Of a stretch of DNA of 33,167 nt, positions 6,213 through 13,386 are shown piece after piece (the first letter of the stretch is position 1; each line of letters begins with the position of its first letter). The stretch is from Nitrospira lenta (GTDB lineage Bacteria; Nitrospirota; Nitrospiria; Nitrospirales; Nitrospiraceae), in contig CAMBDY010000021.1 of the NCBI GenBank assembly GCA_945865525.1, forward strand, positions 1 to 33,167, in the 5' to 3' direction. Below the pieces are notes generated by a model. The model was not told the DNA's origin, searched no databases, and was given only the letters and a program-made list of their open reading frames with translations. Position numbers and translations under genes: made by a program.

Positions 6213-6416
6213 TTACCAGCGGAGTCCGAGCTGGGCGGCGATGTCGTCGCCGGACAGCCGTTGTGTCGTGGATAACGAGGCTTTCAGTCGCGCGCGGAGT
6301 CCCTCACCCAATTGAAGGCCGAGGTCGGGGTCGCCCAGCAACTCGCGCAGGCGATCGTCGACGATCCCGCGGACAAGGTCGGTCAGTTGTTCCCGCGTCA
6401 GTGAGGAGAGCTCCAT
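6213..6416 (-). CDS. Putative antitoxin of the RelE/ParE-like pair
   Basis: This 67-residue acidic and helical protein reads MELSSLTREQLTDLVRGIVD at the N-terminus and ends SGDDIAAQLGLRW. Small size, the position immediately before a RelE/ParE-like toxin, and the six-base gap all fit an antitoxin. I do not recognise a specific DNA-binding family. The ATG at 6416 is chosen because the upstream extension in this frame (to 6572) is Pro/Arg-rich and non-domain-like. The ribosome binding site is weak. The 192-bp gap to the divergent FKBP gene would contain the promoter, which by analogy with other modules would be autoregulated. Confidence 0.6.
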   Translation of the reverse strand: MELSSLTREQLTDLVRGIVDDRLRELLGDPDLGLQLGEGLRARLKASLSTTQRLSGDDIAAQLGLRW

Positions 6417-6608
6417 AAGGGTAGAAGGATACGAAGACCCGTGCCTGAAATGCAACTCACGAACGGATGGGAGTGGGAGGCCCTCCCCGCGGATGTGGAA
6501 AGGGGCGTGGGACTGTGGTACATATCCCCGCGTGCGGCGGTCCGGTCGCCCCGGTCGTGGCGTGTCCCGCACGACTAGGGGTCGCGCAGCGTAGGGAGGA
6601 GTGGCGTC

Positions 6609-7160
6609 ATGACGGGAGAGTCACTGGTGCGCAGCGGGTGGGCCCATGGCCTGCTGGTCGGTCTGTTGCTCGCGTCACCAGTCCATGCGGCCGCGCCCGG
6701 TGCCGACGCGACGGTGCGTGTGGTAGCCGGCAGCGTCGTCTCGCTGGAATATACGTTGACCCTCGACGATCACACCGTGCTGGAATCCAACGTCGGCAAG
6801 GACCCCATGACGTATGTGCAGGGCGCGCACGAGATCGTCCCCGGCTTGGAAACGGCGCTCGACGGAATGGCGCTGGGGGAGCGTAAGCAGATTGTCGTGG
6901 ACCCGATCAACGGGTATGGCCTGAGCGATCCGCAGGCGATTCACGAGGTGCGGAAGGCGCTCATTCCGCTGGCGGCGCAGACGGTCGGCGCCCAGCTGCA
7001 GGGGCAATCGACCGATGGATTAACCATGTTTCCCATCGTGCAAGACGTGAAAGCAGACACAGTGGTGTTGAACTTCAATCACCCGCTCGCGGGTAAGACA
7101 CTCTATTTTGACGTGACGGTGGTGGCGGTGCAGCCGGGGCCGCCCCCCCCACAGCCGTAG
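6609..7160 (+). CDS. Periplasmic FKBP-type (SlyD-like) peptidyl-prolyl isomerase
   Basis: This 183-residue protein has a signal peptide (RSGWAHGLLVGLLLASPVHA, cleaved before AAPG), so it should act in the periplasm. The FKBP domain follows SlyD logic: VVSLEYTLTLDDHTVLESN, then YVQGAHEIVPGLETALDGM with GERKQIVVDPINGYG. An inserted flap (about 110-155, YGLSDPQAIHEVRKALIP) precedes the closing VVLNFNHPLAGKTLYFDVTV. The NFNHPLAGK motif is highly characteristic of SlyD-type isomerases. The metal-binding His-rich tail of E. coli SlyD is absent; the C-terminus is a short proline tail. GGAGGAG precedes the ATG. It begins an operon with mutY, mutT and the exonuclease, with a three-base gap to mutY. 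Confidence 0.9.
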   Translation: MTGESLVRSGWAHGLLVGLLLASPVHAAAPGADATVRVVAGSVVSLEYTLTLDDHTVLESNVGKDPMTYVQGAHEIVPGLETALDGMALGERKQIVVDPINGYGLSDPQAIHEVRKALIPLAAQTVGAQLQGQSTDGLTMFPIVQDVKADTVVLNFNHPLAGKTLYFDVTVVAVQPGPPPPQP

Positions 7161-7163
7161 GGC

Positions 7164-7862
7164 ATGAAGACCGTCGCCAAAACGCCCCGTCGACTCGTCC
7201 TCGCCGCGAAGCGCCGGTTCCAGACGCGGTTGCTCAAGTGGTATGCGGCGCATGGCCGCGATCTGCCATGGCGCAAGACCACCGATCCCTACCACATTCT
7301 GGTCTCGGAAGTGATGCTCCAGCAGACGCAGGTCGATCGGGTGCTGCCCAAGTACCACGAGTTTTTGGCGCGCTATCCGAGCTTTGAGGTGCTGGCGGCG
7401 GCGCGGGTGTCCGACGTGCAGAAGATCTGGTATCCGCTGGGCTACAACATCAGACCGAAACGGCTGCATGGCATTGCGCGTGAAACGGTGGCGCGGTATG
7501 GGGGCCAGCTACCACGGGATGCAGAGGCCTTGCTCGCGTTCAAAGGCATCGGCCGGTATACGGCTGGCGCGATTCGGTCCTTCGCCTTTAATGAAGATGC
7601 GCCAATTTTGGACACGAATGTGATTCGGGTCCTGCACCGCGTGTTTGTGGCGCGGGGCGATCCCAAGACGCAGAAGTCGAAACTCTGGCAATTATCGGAA
7701 GCCTTGATCCCGCGTGGACAGGGCTATGCCTTCAATCAGGCGATCATGGATTTCGGCGCACTCTGTTGCTCGGCGCGCACGCCCGCCTGCGCGCAATGTC
7801 CAATGAAGACGTTTTGCAAAACCTACCCCTTCGTGCGGAAGGCGCGGGAGTCGCGGGCATGA
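7164..7862 (+). CDS. mutY: A/G-specific adenine glycosylase, catalytic domain only (MutY)
   Basis: MutY removes adenine mispaired with 8-oxoguanine. This 232-residue protein is the Fe-S-containing helix-hairpin-helix glycosylase module: SEVMLQQTQVDRVLPKY carries catalytic Glu49, LLAFKGIGRYTAGAIRSFAF is the HhH, ILDTNVIRVLHRVF contains catalytic Asp150, and Cys202-x6-Cys209-x2-Cys212-x5-Cys218 are the [4Fe-4S] ligands. Usual MutY proteins are about 350 residues with a C-terminal MutT-like domain that recognises 8-oxoG. That domain is missing here, and the next gene, overlapping by four bases (ATGA), is a separate MutT-like Nudix protein. A related thymine glycosylase (MIG type) is the alternative, but GRYTAGAI and the downstream mutT favour MutY. 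Confidence 0.9.
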   Translation: MKTVAKTPRRLVLAAKRRFQTRLLKWYAAHGRDLPWRKTTDPYHILVSEVMLQQTQVDRVLPKYHEFLARYPSFEVLAAARVSDVQKIWYPLGYNIRPKRLHGIARETVARYGGQLPRDAEALLAFKGIGRYTAGAIRSFAFNEDAPILDTNVIRVLHRVFVARGDPKTQKSKLWQLSEALIPRGQGYAFNQAIMDFGALCCSARTPACAQCPMKTFCKTYPFVRKARESRA

Positions 7863-8254
7863 CGACGAGCGTTGAAGTCGCCGTCGGTCTGGTTTATCGT
7901 GACGGCCAGTACTTGATCGCACGACGGAAGGCCGACGTGCATCTGGCGGGCTTGTGGGAGTTTCCTGGCGGGAAGCGTGAGCCGGGGGAAACGTTCGAAG
8001 CCTGTCTGGCACGGGAGTTGTTTGAGGAGGTGCATATCCGCATTGGCGTGCCGGTCCCCTTTCAGGTCGTGCGGCATCGCTATCCTGAGCAGACCGTGGA
8101 ACTGCATTTTTTCCGGTGCGGGATCGAATCGGGCGAAGCGGTGGCGGTCGACTGCGCCGAAATTCGCTGGGTCTGGCCGCATGAGCTGGTGGCGTTGGCG
8201 TTTCTGCCAGCGGATCAGCCGATCATTGCAGCGTTACAGAGGCAGGGGGCATGA
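7859..8254 (+). CDS. MutT-like Nudix (d)NTP pyrophosphohydrolase
   Basis: This 131-residue protein has a complete Nudix box: GGKREPGETFEACLARELFEE, with the last conserved Gly replaced. The lead-in AVGLVYRDGQYLIARRKAD and the stretch LAGLWEFPGG are those of MutT/8-oxo-dGTPases. The presence of REtxEE suggests an active hydrolase rather than the degenerate recognition domain of MutY. It overlaps the stop of mutY by ATGA and is itself overlapped by the exonuclease start, so the three are co-translated. Two roles are possible: cleaning 8-oxo-dGTP from the nucleotide pool, or acting as the detached 8-oxoG recognition half of MutY. The longer reading from 7766 would run far into mutY and is not needed. 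Confidence 0.88.
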   Translation: MTTSVEVAVGLVYRDGQYLIARRKADVHLAGLWEFPGGKREPGETFEACLARELFEEVHIRIGVPVPFQVVRHRYPEQTVELHFFRCGIESGEAVAVDCAEIRWVWPHELVALAFLPADQPIIAALQRQGA

Positions 8255-8964
8255 AAGTCGTCTTAGACATTGAAACGGTGCAAGCGCCGCGGGAGGAGTG
8301 GGCGCGTCTCGCCGGGAAGCGTCCCGATCCGGACGAATCGGCGCCGGCCGAGGGCTATGATCTATTTGCAGCGGGGGCGGTCGATGAGCAGCGCCGTGCC
8401 GAGGAGGAACAGTATGCGAAGTCCTCGTTTGATGGCACGTTCAGCCGGATCGTCTGTATCGGCCTCTTAGAGTTCTCCGACCAGATGGAGCCGCGTGGGG
8501 CAGTGGCGTGGTATGGGAAAAACGAGCGCGAGTTGCTGCAGCAGTTCTGGAGCCGTCTGGGGCAGAGCCGCCCGTCGCTCTTTATTACGCATAACGGGTT
8601 GGGCTTCGACCTGCCCTTCATTAAGAAGCGATCGATCATCCAGCAAGTGAAGCCGAGCCTGGACATTAACCTTGCCAAATTCCGCACCGAACCCGTCTAC
8701 GATACGATGGCGGTCTGGGGCAATTGGGATACGCGTGGCTGGGTAAAGCTTGATGTGCTGGCGCGGGCCTTGAACGTCGAAACGAAATCAGGGAGTGGCG
8801 CCCAGGTTGCGGAGATGTGGGCCAAGGGGCACGGGGAAGAGTTGGCACGGTACTGTCTGCAAGATACCTACGTGACCTATGCCTGCTACGCGCGGATGAC
8901 CTTCCGCCCCCCGTTATCGAGTGAGGTGGTCTTGCTGCATCCCGAGTTGCTCGACGTCGGCTGA
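8251..8964 (+). CDS. Predicted PolB-type 3'-5' exonuclease (DEDDy)
   Basis: This 237-residue protein belongs to the stand-alone DnaQ-like exonucleases related to the proofreading domain of family-B polymerases. Exo I is VVLDIETV (Asp6, Glu8), exo II is FITHNGLGFDLPFI (Asp120), and exo III is ARYCLQDTYVTY (Tyr201, Asp205), so the DEDDy catalytic set is complete. The insert between exo I and exo II is the one usual for this family, which often has an acidic stretch around residues 25-60. The start overlaps the mutT stop by ATGA. Its place in a mutY-mutT operon suggests a role in DNA repair or editing, which is inferred. It is convergent with miaB, 17 bp away. Confidence 0.88.
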   Translation: MKVVLDIETVQAPREEWARLAGKRPDPDESAPAEGYDLFAAGAVDEQRRAEEEQYAKSSFDGTFSRIVCIGLLEFSDQMEPRGAVAWYGKNERELLQQFWSRLGQSRPSLFITHNGLGFDLPFIKKRSIIQQVKPSLDINLAKFRTEPVYDTMAVWGNWDTRGWVKLDVLARALNVETKSGSGAQVAEMWAKGHGEELARYCLQDTYVTYACYARMTFRPPLSSEVVLLHPELLDVG

Positions 8965-8981
8965 GCGCGCGCGTGACCGCG

Positions 8982-10367
8982 TTACGGCGCCGGCGGCAGT
9001 GTGGCGTAGAGGGTTGTCGACGAGGCGTCGTAAATAGCGAGGGACAGCAGCGCGCCCGGGTGGGAGGGGACCGCCTGTTTGTCCCAGATGACGGTGATGT
9101 TACCGTCACTTTTTCCCATGCCTTGGGCGGCCGATCGCTTCGCATCACCTTCGACCAAGACGGGGAGGGTGGCGTGGAGATATTCCCTGTTGCGCGCGTA
9201 GGCAATAGTCCGCTGCAGGTCGAAGAGCCGGGTGACCCGCGCGGTCTTCACCGCCTCAGAGACATCGTCGGGGAACTTACGTGCGGCGATGGTGTGCTTG
9301 CGCTCGGAGTATTTGAAGATAAAGGCTGAGTGAAAGCGGACCTCCTCGATGAGCCGGTAGGTGGCCTCAAAGTCCTCGTCACGCTCCCCCGCAAACCCGC
9401 AAATAATGTCCGTACTCAGCACGATGTCCGATCGGAGGGACCGGATCCGGTCGACCAACGCGCGGTACTCACTAATGGTATAGCCGCGATTCATGAGTCC
9501 GAGGATTCGGTCGCTGCCCGACTGCAGTGGTAAGTGGATCTGCTTACAGATATGGGGATGGGAGACGACAGCTTCCAGCAACGGGAGGGGGAAATCTTTG
9601 GGATGCGGGGAGGTAAACCGCACCCGTTCAATGCCGGGAACGTCGGCGACGGCGCGGATCAATCGGGCAAAATCCCAGTCGTCGAACCGGTAGGAATTCA
9701 CGTTTTGGCCGAGGAGCGTGATCTGTTTAAATCCCTGCGCGGCGATCTGGTGTGCTTCCAGAATAATCCCCTCCGCGTCGCGCGAGCGCTCTCGGCCGCG
9801 CGTATACGGGACGACGCAGAAGCTGCAGAAATTGTCACAGCCGCGCATGATGGCGATCCACGCATTCACCCCGTCGCGCCGGTCCGGGACCACATCGTGG
9901 TAGGTCTCATATTCCGAGAGATCGACGGCGAGCCCCTTGGCCTCCAGCCCGTCTTCCTGCGCGCGCAGCGCCGTACGGATTAACATCGGGAGTTGGCGAT
10001 AGGAGTCAGGGCCGGCCAGCACATCGACGAGGGGCTGGATCTCCGTTAGCTCGTCCTTCAGGTTTTGGGCCATGCAGCCTAAGACGCCGACGACCAAGGG
10101 ACGTTGCCGCTTAATCTTCTTCAGTTCCGACAGGTGCGTATAGACTTTATTATGGGCGTTCTCGCGAATCGCGCAGGTGTTCATGAGGATGACGTCGGCG
10201 CGTTCCTGCTCCGAGGTAAAGACAAATCCATTTTGTTGCATGAGCGCGCGTACGAGTTCCGAATCGTATTCGTTCATCTGGCAGCCGAAGGTCTCCAGAT
10301 GAACGTGCGTCGGAGTGGCGGTGCCCTGGGTGGCGTTGGCCTGTATGGCGTTGGGGTGCGTCGTCAT
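8982..10367 (-). CDS. miaB: tRNA-2-methylthio-N6-dimethylallyladenosine synthase MiaB
   Basis: MiaB adds the methylthio group to i6A37 of tRNAs reading U-starting codons. The 461-residue protein has all three expected domains. The N-terminal UPF0004 domain has cluster cysteines in TFGCQMNEYDSE, MNTCAIRENA and GVLGCMAQ. The radical-SAM core has MRGCDNFCSFCVVPYTRGRE (C-x3-C-x2-C). A C-terminal TRAM domain covers about the last 65 residues. LLGQNVNSY and HLPLQSGSDRIL are typical of MiaB rather than the ribosomal methylthiotransferase RimO. I chose the ATG at 10367; the 32-residue extension to 10463 is Ser/Pro-rich, and neither start has a strong Shine-Dalgarno sequence. The gene is divergent from the hypothetical exported protein with a gap of about 110 bp. 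Confidence 0.95.
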   Translation of the reverse strand: MTTHPNAIQANATQGTATPTHVHLETFGCQMNEYDSELVRALMQQNGFVFTSEQERADVILMNTCAIRENAHNKVYTHLSELKKIKRQRPLVVGVLGCMAQNLKDELTEIQPLVDVLAGPDSYRQLPMLIRTALRAQEDGLEAKGLAVDLSEYETYHDVVPDRRDGVNAWIAIMRGCDNFCSFCVVPYTRGRERSRDAEGIILEAHQIAAQGFKQITLLGQNVNSYRFDDWDFARLIRAVADVPGIERVRFTSPHPKDFPLPLLEAVVSHPHICKQIHLPLQSGSDRILGLMNRGYTISEYRALVDRIRSLRSDIVLSTDIICGFAGERDEDFEATYRLIEEVRFHSAFIFKYSERKHTIAARKFPDDVSEAVKTARVTRLFDLQRTIAYARNREYLHATLPVLVEGDAKRSAAQGMGKSDGNITVIWDKQAVPSHPGALLSLAIYDASSTTLYATLPPAP

Positions 10368-10478
10368 CGTAGGGCCATTATAGGAAGATCTGCCAGGTAG
10401 GAGCAAGGCGGACACGGGGGCAGTGCCGGGCGTGGGGGTTGATTGAAGGCCCGTAGAGCTCATGGTAGGATCGTGTGT

Positions 10479-10892
10479 GTGGTGACACTTTCACAGTCTT
10501 TCGCTGCTCTTCGTCTGTGCGTGCTGCTGCTCCTCCTGCCACTCTCAGGCGGGTGGGCGCAGGACCGCCTCCCGCGCGAACCAGATCTGGCAACTCGGAT
10601 TGAGGAACATTACGACCATGAGGCGCGCCTCTTCTTGATGTTGTATGCCCTGCAGGGTGATGGCCATGTCGATTACGTCACGGGCCGAGTGGTGCACGAA
10701 TACACCAGAAACAGCTATGGGAATCCCGTGTACCAGACGGAGGCCTCGCCGTTGCTCTATTGGTGGAACCACACGTTGTACAACGATCCGGAACAGGATG
10801 GCGTCAATGGCAATGAACGGGTCTATCAGGAGCATATCGAGTTTGATCTCTCGCGCTATAAGCCCTGCCTCGGAACCGGACAGCCGTGTTGA
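10479..10892 (+). CDS. Exported protein of unknown function
   Basis: I do not recognise this protein. It has a hydrophobic leader (LRLCVLLLLLPLSGGWAQD, cleavage probable after GWA) and a mature part of about 110 residues rich in aromatic and acidic residues (ARLFLMLYALQGDGHVDYVT, LLYWWNHTLYND), ending in a Cys pair near the C-terminus (KPCLGTGQPC). A calcium-loop-like DGDG-type stretch is suggestive but not a proper EF-hand. The start codon is uncertain: the frame opens with TTG at 10443, but GTG at 10473, 10479 or 10482 lies downstream of GGTAGG (10464-10469), and I prefer 10479 on spacing. It is followed 54 bp later by the AmpG-like transporter in the same direction. Confidence 0.6.
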   Translation: MVTLSQSFAALRLCVLLLLLPLSGGWAQDRLPREPDLATRIEEHYDHEARLFLMLYALQGDGHVDYVTGRVVHEYTRNSYGNPVYQTEASPLLYWWNHTLYNDPEQDGVNGNERVYQEHIEFDLSRYKPCLGTGQPC

Positions 10893-10946
10893 GCCGTACG
10901 CCCAACGCGTGATGCGGTATCTCGGTCGGCAGGGGGACATGACTCG

Positions 10947-12212
10947 ATGAAACTTCCTCCGCTCATCCAGACGCTGGCGAACCGACGTATCGGCATCATG
11001 CTGCCCTTGGGATTCGCCTCGGGGCTGCCGCTGGCACTCACGGCCGGCACGTTGCAGGCGTGGCTGACGGTTGTCGGACTCGACTTAAAAACTATTGGGA
11101 TCTTTACGCTGGTCGGGCTGCCCTACGCGTTGAAATTTCTCTGGGCGCCGCTAATGGATCGTGTGGTGCCGCCATGGCTGGGGCGTCGACGCGGCTGGAT
11201 GCTCGTGATGCAGCTGGGGACGGCCATCGGGTTGGCTGCGATGGCCGTGACCGGCCCCGGTGATCGCCCGGAGATCCTCGGCCTGCTGGCCCTAGTGGTG
11301 GCTTTTTTCTCCGCCTCACTGGATATCGTCTTCGATGCCTATCGGACGGATTTACTCGTGCGGCCCGAGCGGGGATTCGGGGCCGCCGTCTGGGTGAATG
11401 GCTACCGTGGGGCCTTACTGTTGGCCAGTGCCGGCGCCTTACTGCTCGCGAGTCATATCGGATGGCCGAATACCTACTTGCTGCTGGCCGCGCTCATGGC
11501 GACCGGCGTCGTCACGATTCTATTGAGCCCAGAACCCTCGGAGCCCTGTGCCCCGCCGACCAGTCTAGCCGACGCGGTTCGCGGGCCGCTGCGTGAACTC
11601 TTTTCCCGCCCCAGGGTGCTCGGCCTTCTCGCCCTCATCGTCTTTTACAAACTCGGCGACGCGGTCGCCGCGGCCCTGCAAACCGCGTTTCTCATCGGGG
11701 GGCTGGGCTTCTCCGTGAGTGAGGTCGGGTATGTGAAGGGCCTGGGGCTCGCCGCCACCCTCATCGGCGCATTGGCCGGGGGCGTGGCCATGGCAAAGAT
11801 CGGAATGGTGCGGTCCTTATTGATTTTTGGTCTACTACAAGCAGTTTCCAATTTGGGCTTTATGTGGCTCGCCTGGATGGGGAAGAGCTACGCGGCCATG
11901 ACCACGTCGATTCTCATCGAGAATGTCACTGGCGGGATGGGGACGGCGGCCTTTGTCGCCTTGATTATGTCGCTGTGCGACCATCGCTATACGGCAACCC
12001 AGTTTGCCGTGCTCTCGTCGCTGGAGGCGCTCGGTCGTGTGTTCGCTGGTCGCCCGTCGGCCGATTTAGTTGAGCTAGTGGGGTGGACCCAGTTTTTCTT
12101 TTGGTCGTTTCTGATCGCGCTGCCAGGCCTCGGGCTGGTCTGGGCGCTTCGCACGCAGCTGCAGCAGGACGTCGGCCGCGATGTCACGGCGAGCCCGGGC
12201 TCAGCCGCGTGA
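10947..12212 (+). CDS. AmpG-like MFS transporter (muropeptide permease family)
   Basis: This 421-residue integral membrane protein has about 12 hydrophobic segments. The N-terminus is typical of AmpG: LGFASGLPLALTAGTLQAWL, then LVGLPYALKFLWAPLMDRV and LGRRRGWMLVMQ, the MFS loop 2-3 motif. FSASLDIVFDAYRTDLL and WVNGYRGALLLASAGALLLA continue the family pattern. AmpG imports anhydro-muropeptides from the periplasm for cell-wall recycling; members of this wider group can have other substrates, so the substrate is inferred. The gene has a GGGGG-type ribosome binding site upstream of the ATG. Its 3' end overlaps the convergent small membrane protein gene by 12 bases. Confidence 0.88.
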   Translation: MKLPPLIQTLANRRIGIMLPLGFASGLPLALTAGTLQAWLTVVGLDLKTIGIFTLVGLPYALKFLWAPLMDRVVPPWLGRRRGWMLVMQLGTAIGLAAMAVTGPGDRPEILGLLALVVAFFSASLDIVFDAYRTDLLVRPERGFGAAVWVNGYRGALLLASAGALLLASHIGWPNTYLLLAALMATGVVTILLSPEPSEPCAPPTSLADAVRGPLRELFSRPRVLGLLALIVFYKLGDAVAAALQTAFLIGGLGFSVSEVGYVKGLGLAATLIGALAGGVAMAKIGMVRSLLIFGLLQAVSNLGFMWLAWMGKSYAAMTTSILIENVTGGMGTAAFVALIMSLCDHRYTATQFAVLSSLEALGRVFAGRPSADLVELVGWTQFFFWSFLIALPGLGLVWALRTQLQQDVGRDVTASPGSAA

Positions 12213-12506
12213 GGGTGGCTGGATACGCCGCTGGAGAAACACAATAAACAGCATGGTGGTGGGAAGGGGCGCGAGGACGAAGGGGACGAACCAGAGCCAG
12301 ACATTTTTCCCACGCATCCTGGCTTGATCAATCATCCAGACGAAGACCCAGATGCTTAAGCCGACACCATTGAGGGCCATCCAGTGGGTGGTAGAAATCG
12401 TGAGTCCGTTCGCACTGTCGGGCACGGCAGTGAGGAGAAGGCCTCCCAGCGTGAGCAGAAAGAGCCCCAGTAAGGTTACGACAAGGCGTTTACTCCAGAC
12501 GAACAT
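12201..12506 (-). CDS. Small integral membrane protein of unknown function
   Basis: This 101-residue protein has three predicted membrane segments: VVTLLGLFLLTLGGLLLTAV, ALNGVGLSIWVFVWMI, and NVWLWFVPFVLAPLPTTMLF followed by IVFLQ. Short charged loops (DQARMRGK) and a basic tail (RRRIQPPSRG) suggest the C-terminus is cytoplasmic. I do not recognise a family. The ATG at 12506 has GGAGGAG at good spacing on the minus strand; an in-frame ATG at 12530 does not. The gene is convergent and overlapping with the AmpG-like transporter, which is unusual enough to suggest antisense interplay but is also common in compact genomes. Confidence 0.65.
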   Translation of the reverse strand: MFVWSKRLVVTLLGLFLLTLGGLLLTAVPDSANGLTISTTHWMALNGVGLSIWVFVWMIDQARMRGKNVWLWFVPFVLAPLPTTMLFIVFLQRRIQPPSRG

Positions 12507-12672
12507 CGTGCATCTCCTCCCACGGGGCATCGGTATGGCGCCATTGCCGCGATCAACCCATCGCGTGTAGGCTAATCATGCCGCGCGTGTTTGTCAAAGC
12601 ATGGCGTGTCGTGTTCGATGGGAATCTGGTGCGTGTGCGGCGCTACGGCCATCGTGTGACACAAGGAGTCGG

Positions 12673-13044
12673 ATGAGCCTGTTGCGGTTGAGTCTGCTCG
12701 TGGCGGTATTGGCCACGGGTGTCGTATTGGCGGTGACGAACCCCTCGACGGATCAGTATGTCCACTTCATTCAGGCCGAACTTACTACGGCCATCGATCG
12801 CATGGATCAGGGGGCCCCGGACCGTGGGGAGTCGGTGGTACGGTCTATCCTGCGTAGGCACAGCCAGGAGTTGCTCACTAGCATGATCCGTCCCCACACC
12901 GTTCGGCACAATTTTGGGTTGTTCAGTCGGTTTGAAACCGTGGTGCTAGAGACGCGAGTCGTCATCATCGGCGTCTATGGGCGTTTCATCCCGCTCGAGG
13001 GGGTGGACGAGGTTCGTGCCGCCATCGGGCAGCGGGTCCCATAG
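12673..13044 (+). CDS. Exported or membrane-anchored protein, DUF4359-like
   Basis: This 123-residue protein has an N-terminal hydrophobic segment (LLRLSLLVAVLATGVVLAVT) immediately followed by NPSTDQYVHFIQAEL, and later HNFGLFSRFETV and IGVYGRFIPLEG. This combination resembles DUF4359, small single-pass proteins of unknown function; the assignment is from pattern memory. AAGGAG precedes the ATG at 12673, which I prefer to the frame opening at 12601. A run of eight T residues (13045-13052) follows the stop codon directly, preceded by a weak CCGC/GCGG stem inside the end of the gene, which may serve as a terminator. Confidence 0.6.
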   Translation: MSLLRLSLLVAVLATGVVLAVTNPSTDQYVHFIQAELTTAIDRMDQGAPDRGESVVRSILRRHSQELLTSMIRPHTVRHNFGLFSRFETVVLETRVVIIGVYGRFIPLEGVDEVRAAIGQRVP

Positions 13045-13104
13045 TTTTTTTTAGTCGGAGGCCCCATGAGGCCCGTTTGCGGGGTCTGTGCCCGTTCAAA
13101 AAGC

Positions 13105-13113
13105 TGTGGATAA
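13105..13113 (-). promoter_or_regulatory. Exact DnaA box upstream of nrdJ
   Basis: On the minus strand this is TTATCCACA, identical to the strongest E. coli DnaA box. Two further partial matches follow on the plus strand at 13160-13168 (GTATTCACA, 8 of 9) and 13180-13188 (ATTTTCACA, 7 of 9), with their TTCACAG cores exactly 20 bases apart. In E. coli the nrdAB promoter is bound by DnaA; a similar replication-linked control of nrdJ is inferred here. Confidence 0.5.
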
Positions 13114-13193
13114 GTTAGTTCCCCATGGCCGAAACATGGCCTCCAGCACGCCGTTTTCGGTATTCACAGCATGTCCTCTATTTTCACAGTAAA

Positions 13194-13241
13194 CCACTAC
13201 ATTTAGTGTTGACAATTTTTCGTGATAGCTATATGTAGGTA
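13194..13241 (+). promoter_or_regulatory. Two NrdR-box-like operators overlapping the nrdJ promoter
   Basis: Box 1 (13194-13209, CCACTACATTTAGTGT) fits the NrdR consensus ACACTATATATAGTGT at 13 of 16 positions and has the dyad CACTA-N4-TAGTG. Box 2 (13226-13241, TAGCTATATGTAGGTA) is weaker (9 of 16) but keeps CTA-N4-TAG. Their centres are 32 bp apart with a 16-bp gap, the usual NrdR arrangement of three helical turns. A promoter lies across them: TTGACA at 13209-13214 and TATGTA at 13232-13237, spacer 17. NrdR is the ATP/dATP-sensing repressor of ribonucleotide reductase genes; the nrdR gene itself is not in this window. A 5' leader of about 140 bases separates this from the start codon. Confidence 0.65.
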
Positions 13242-13386
13242 CTCGGTAGAAGCGACGGCCAATTGAACTGACAAATCAGGACACCGTGAATTAAGCCTAT
13301 TGTGTGCAGAAACGTGCTGCTAGGGTATTCCTGTTGGGGATAGCGACTCGTTTGATACCAACCGCGCAGACTGGGGAGGGGAAATC

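Noticed and set aside
13045-13386. Cobalamin riboswitch ahead of the B12-dependent reductase
   Set aside because: I found no B12-box or the conserved core stems; the region is better explained by promoter, NrdR-like and DnaA sites.
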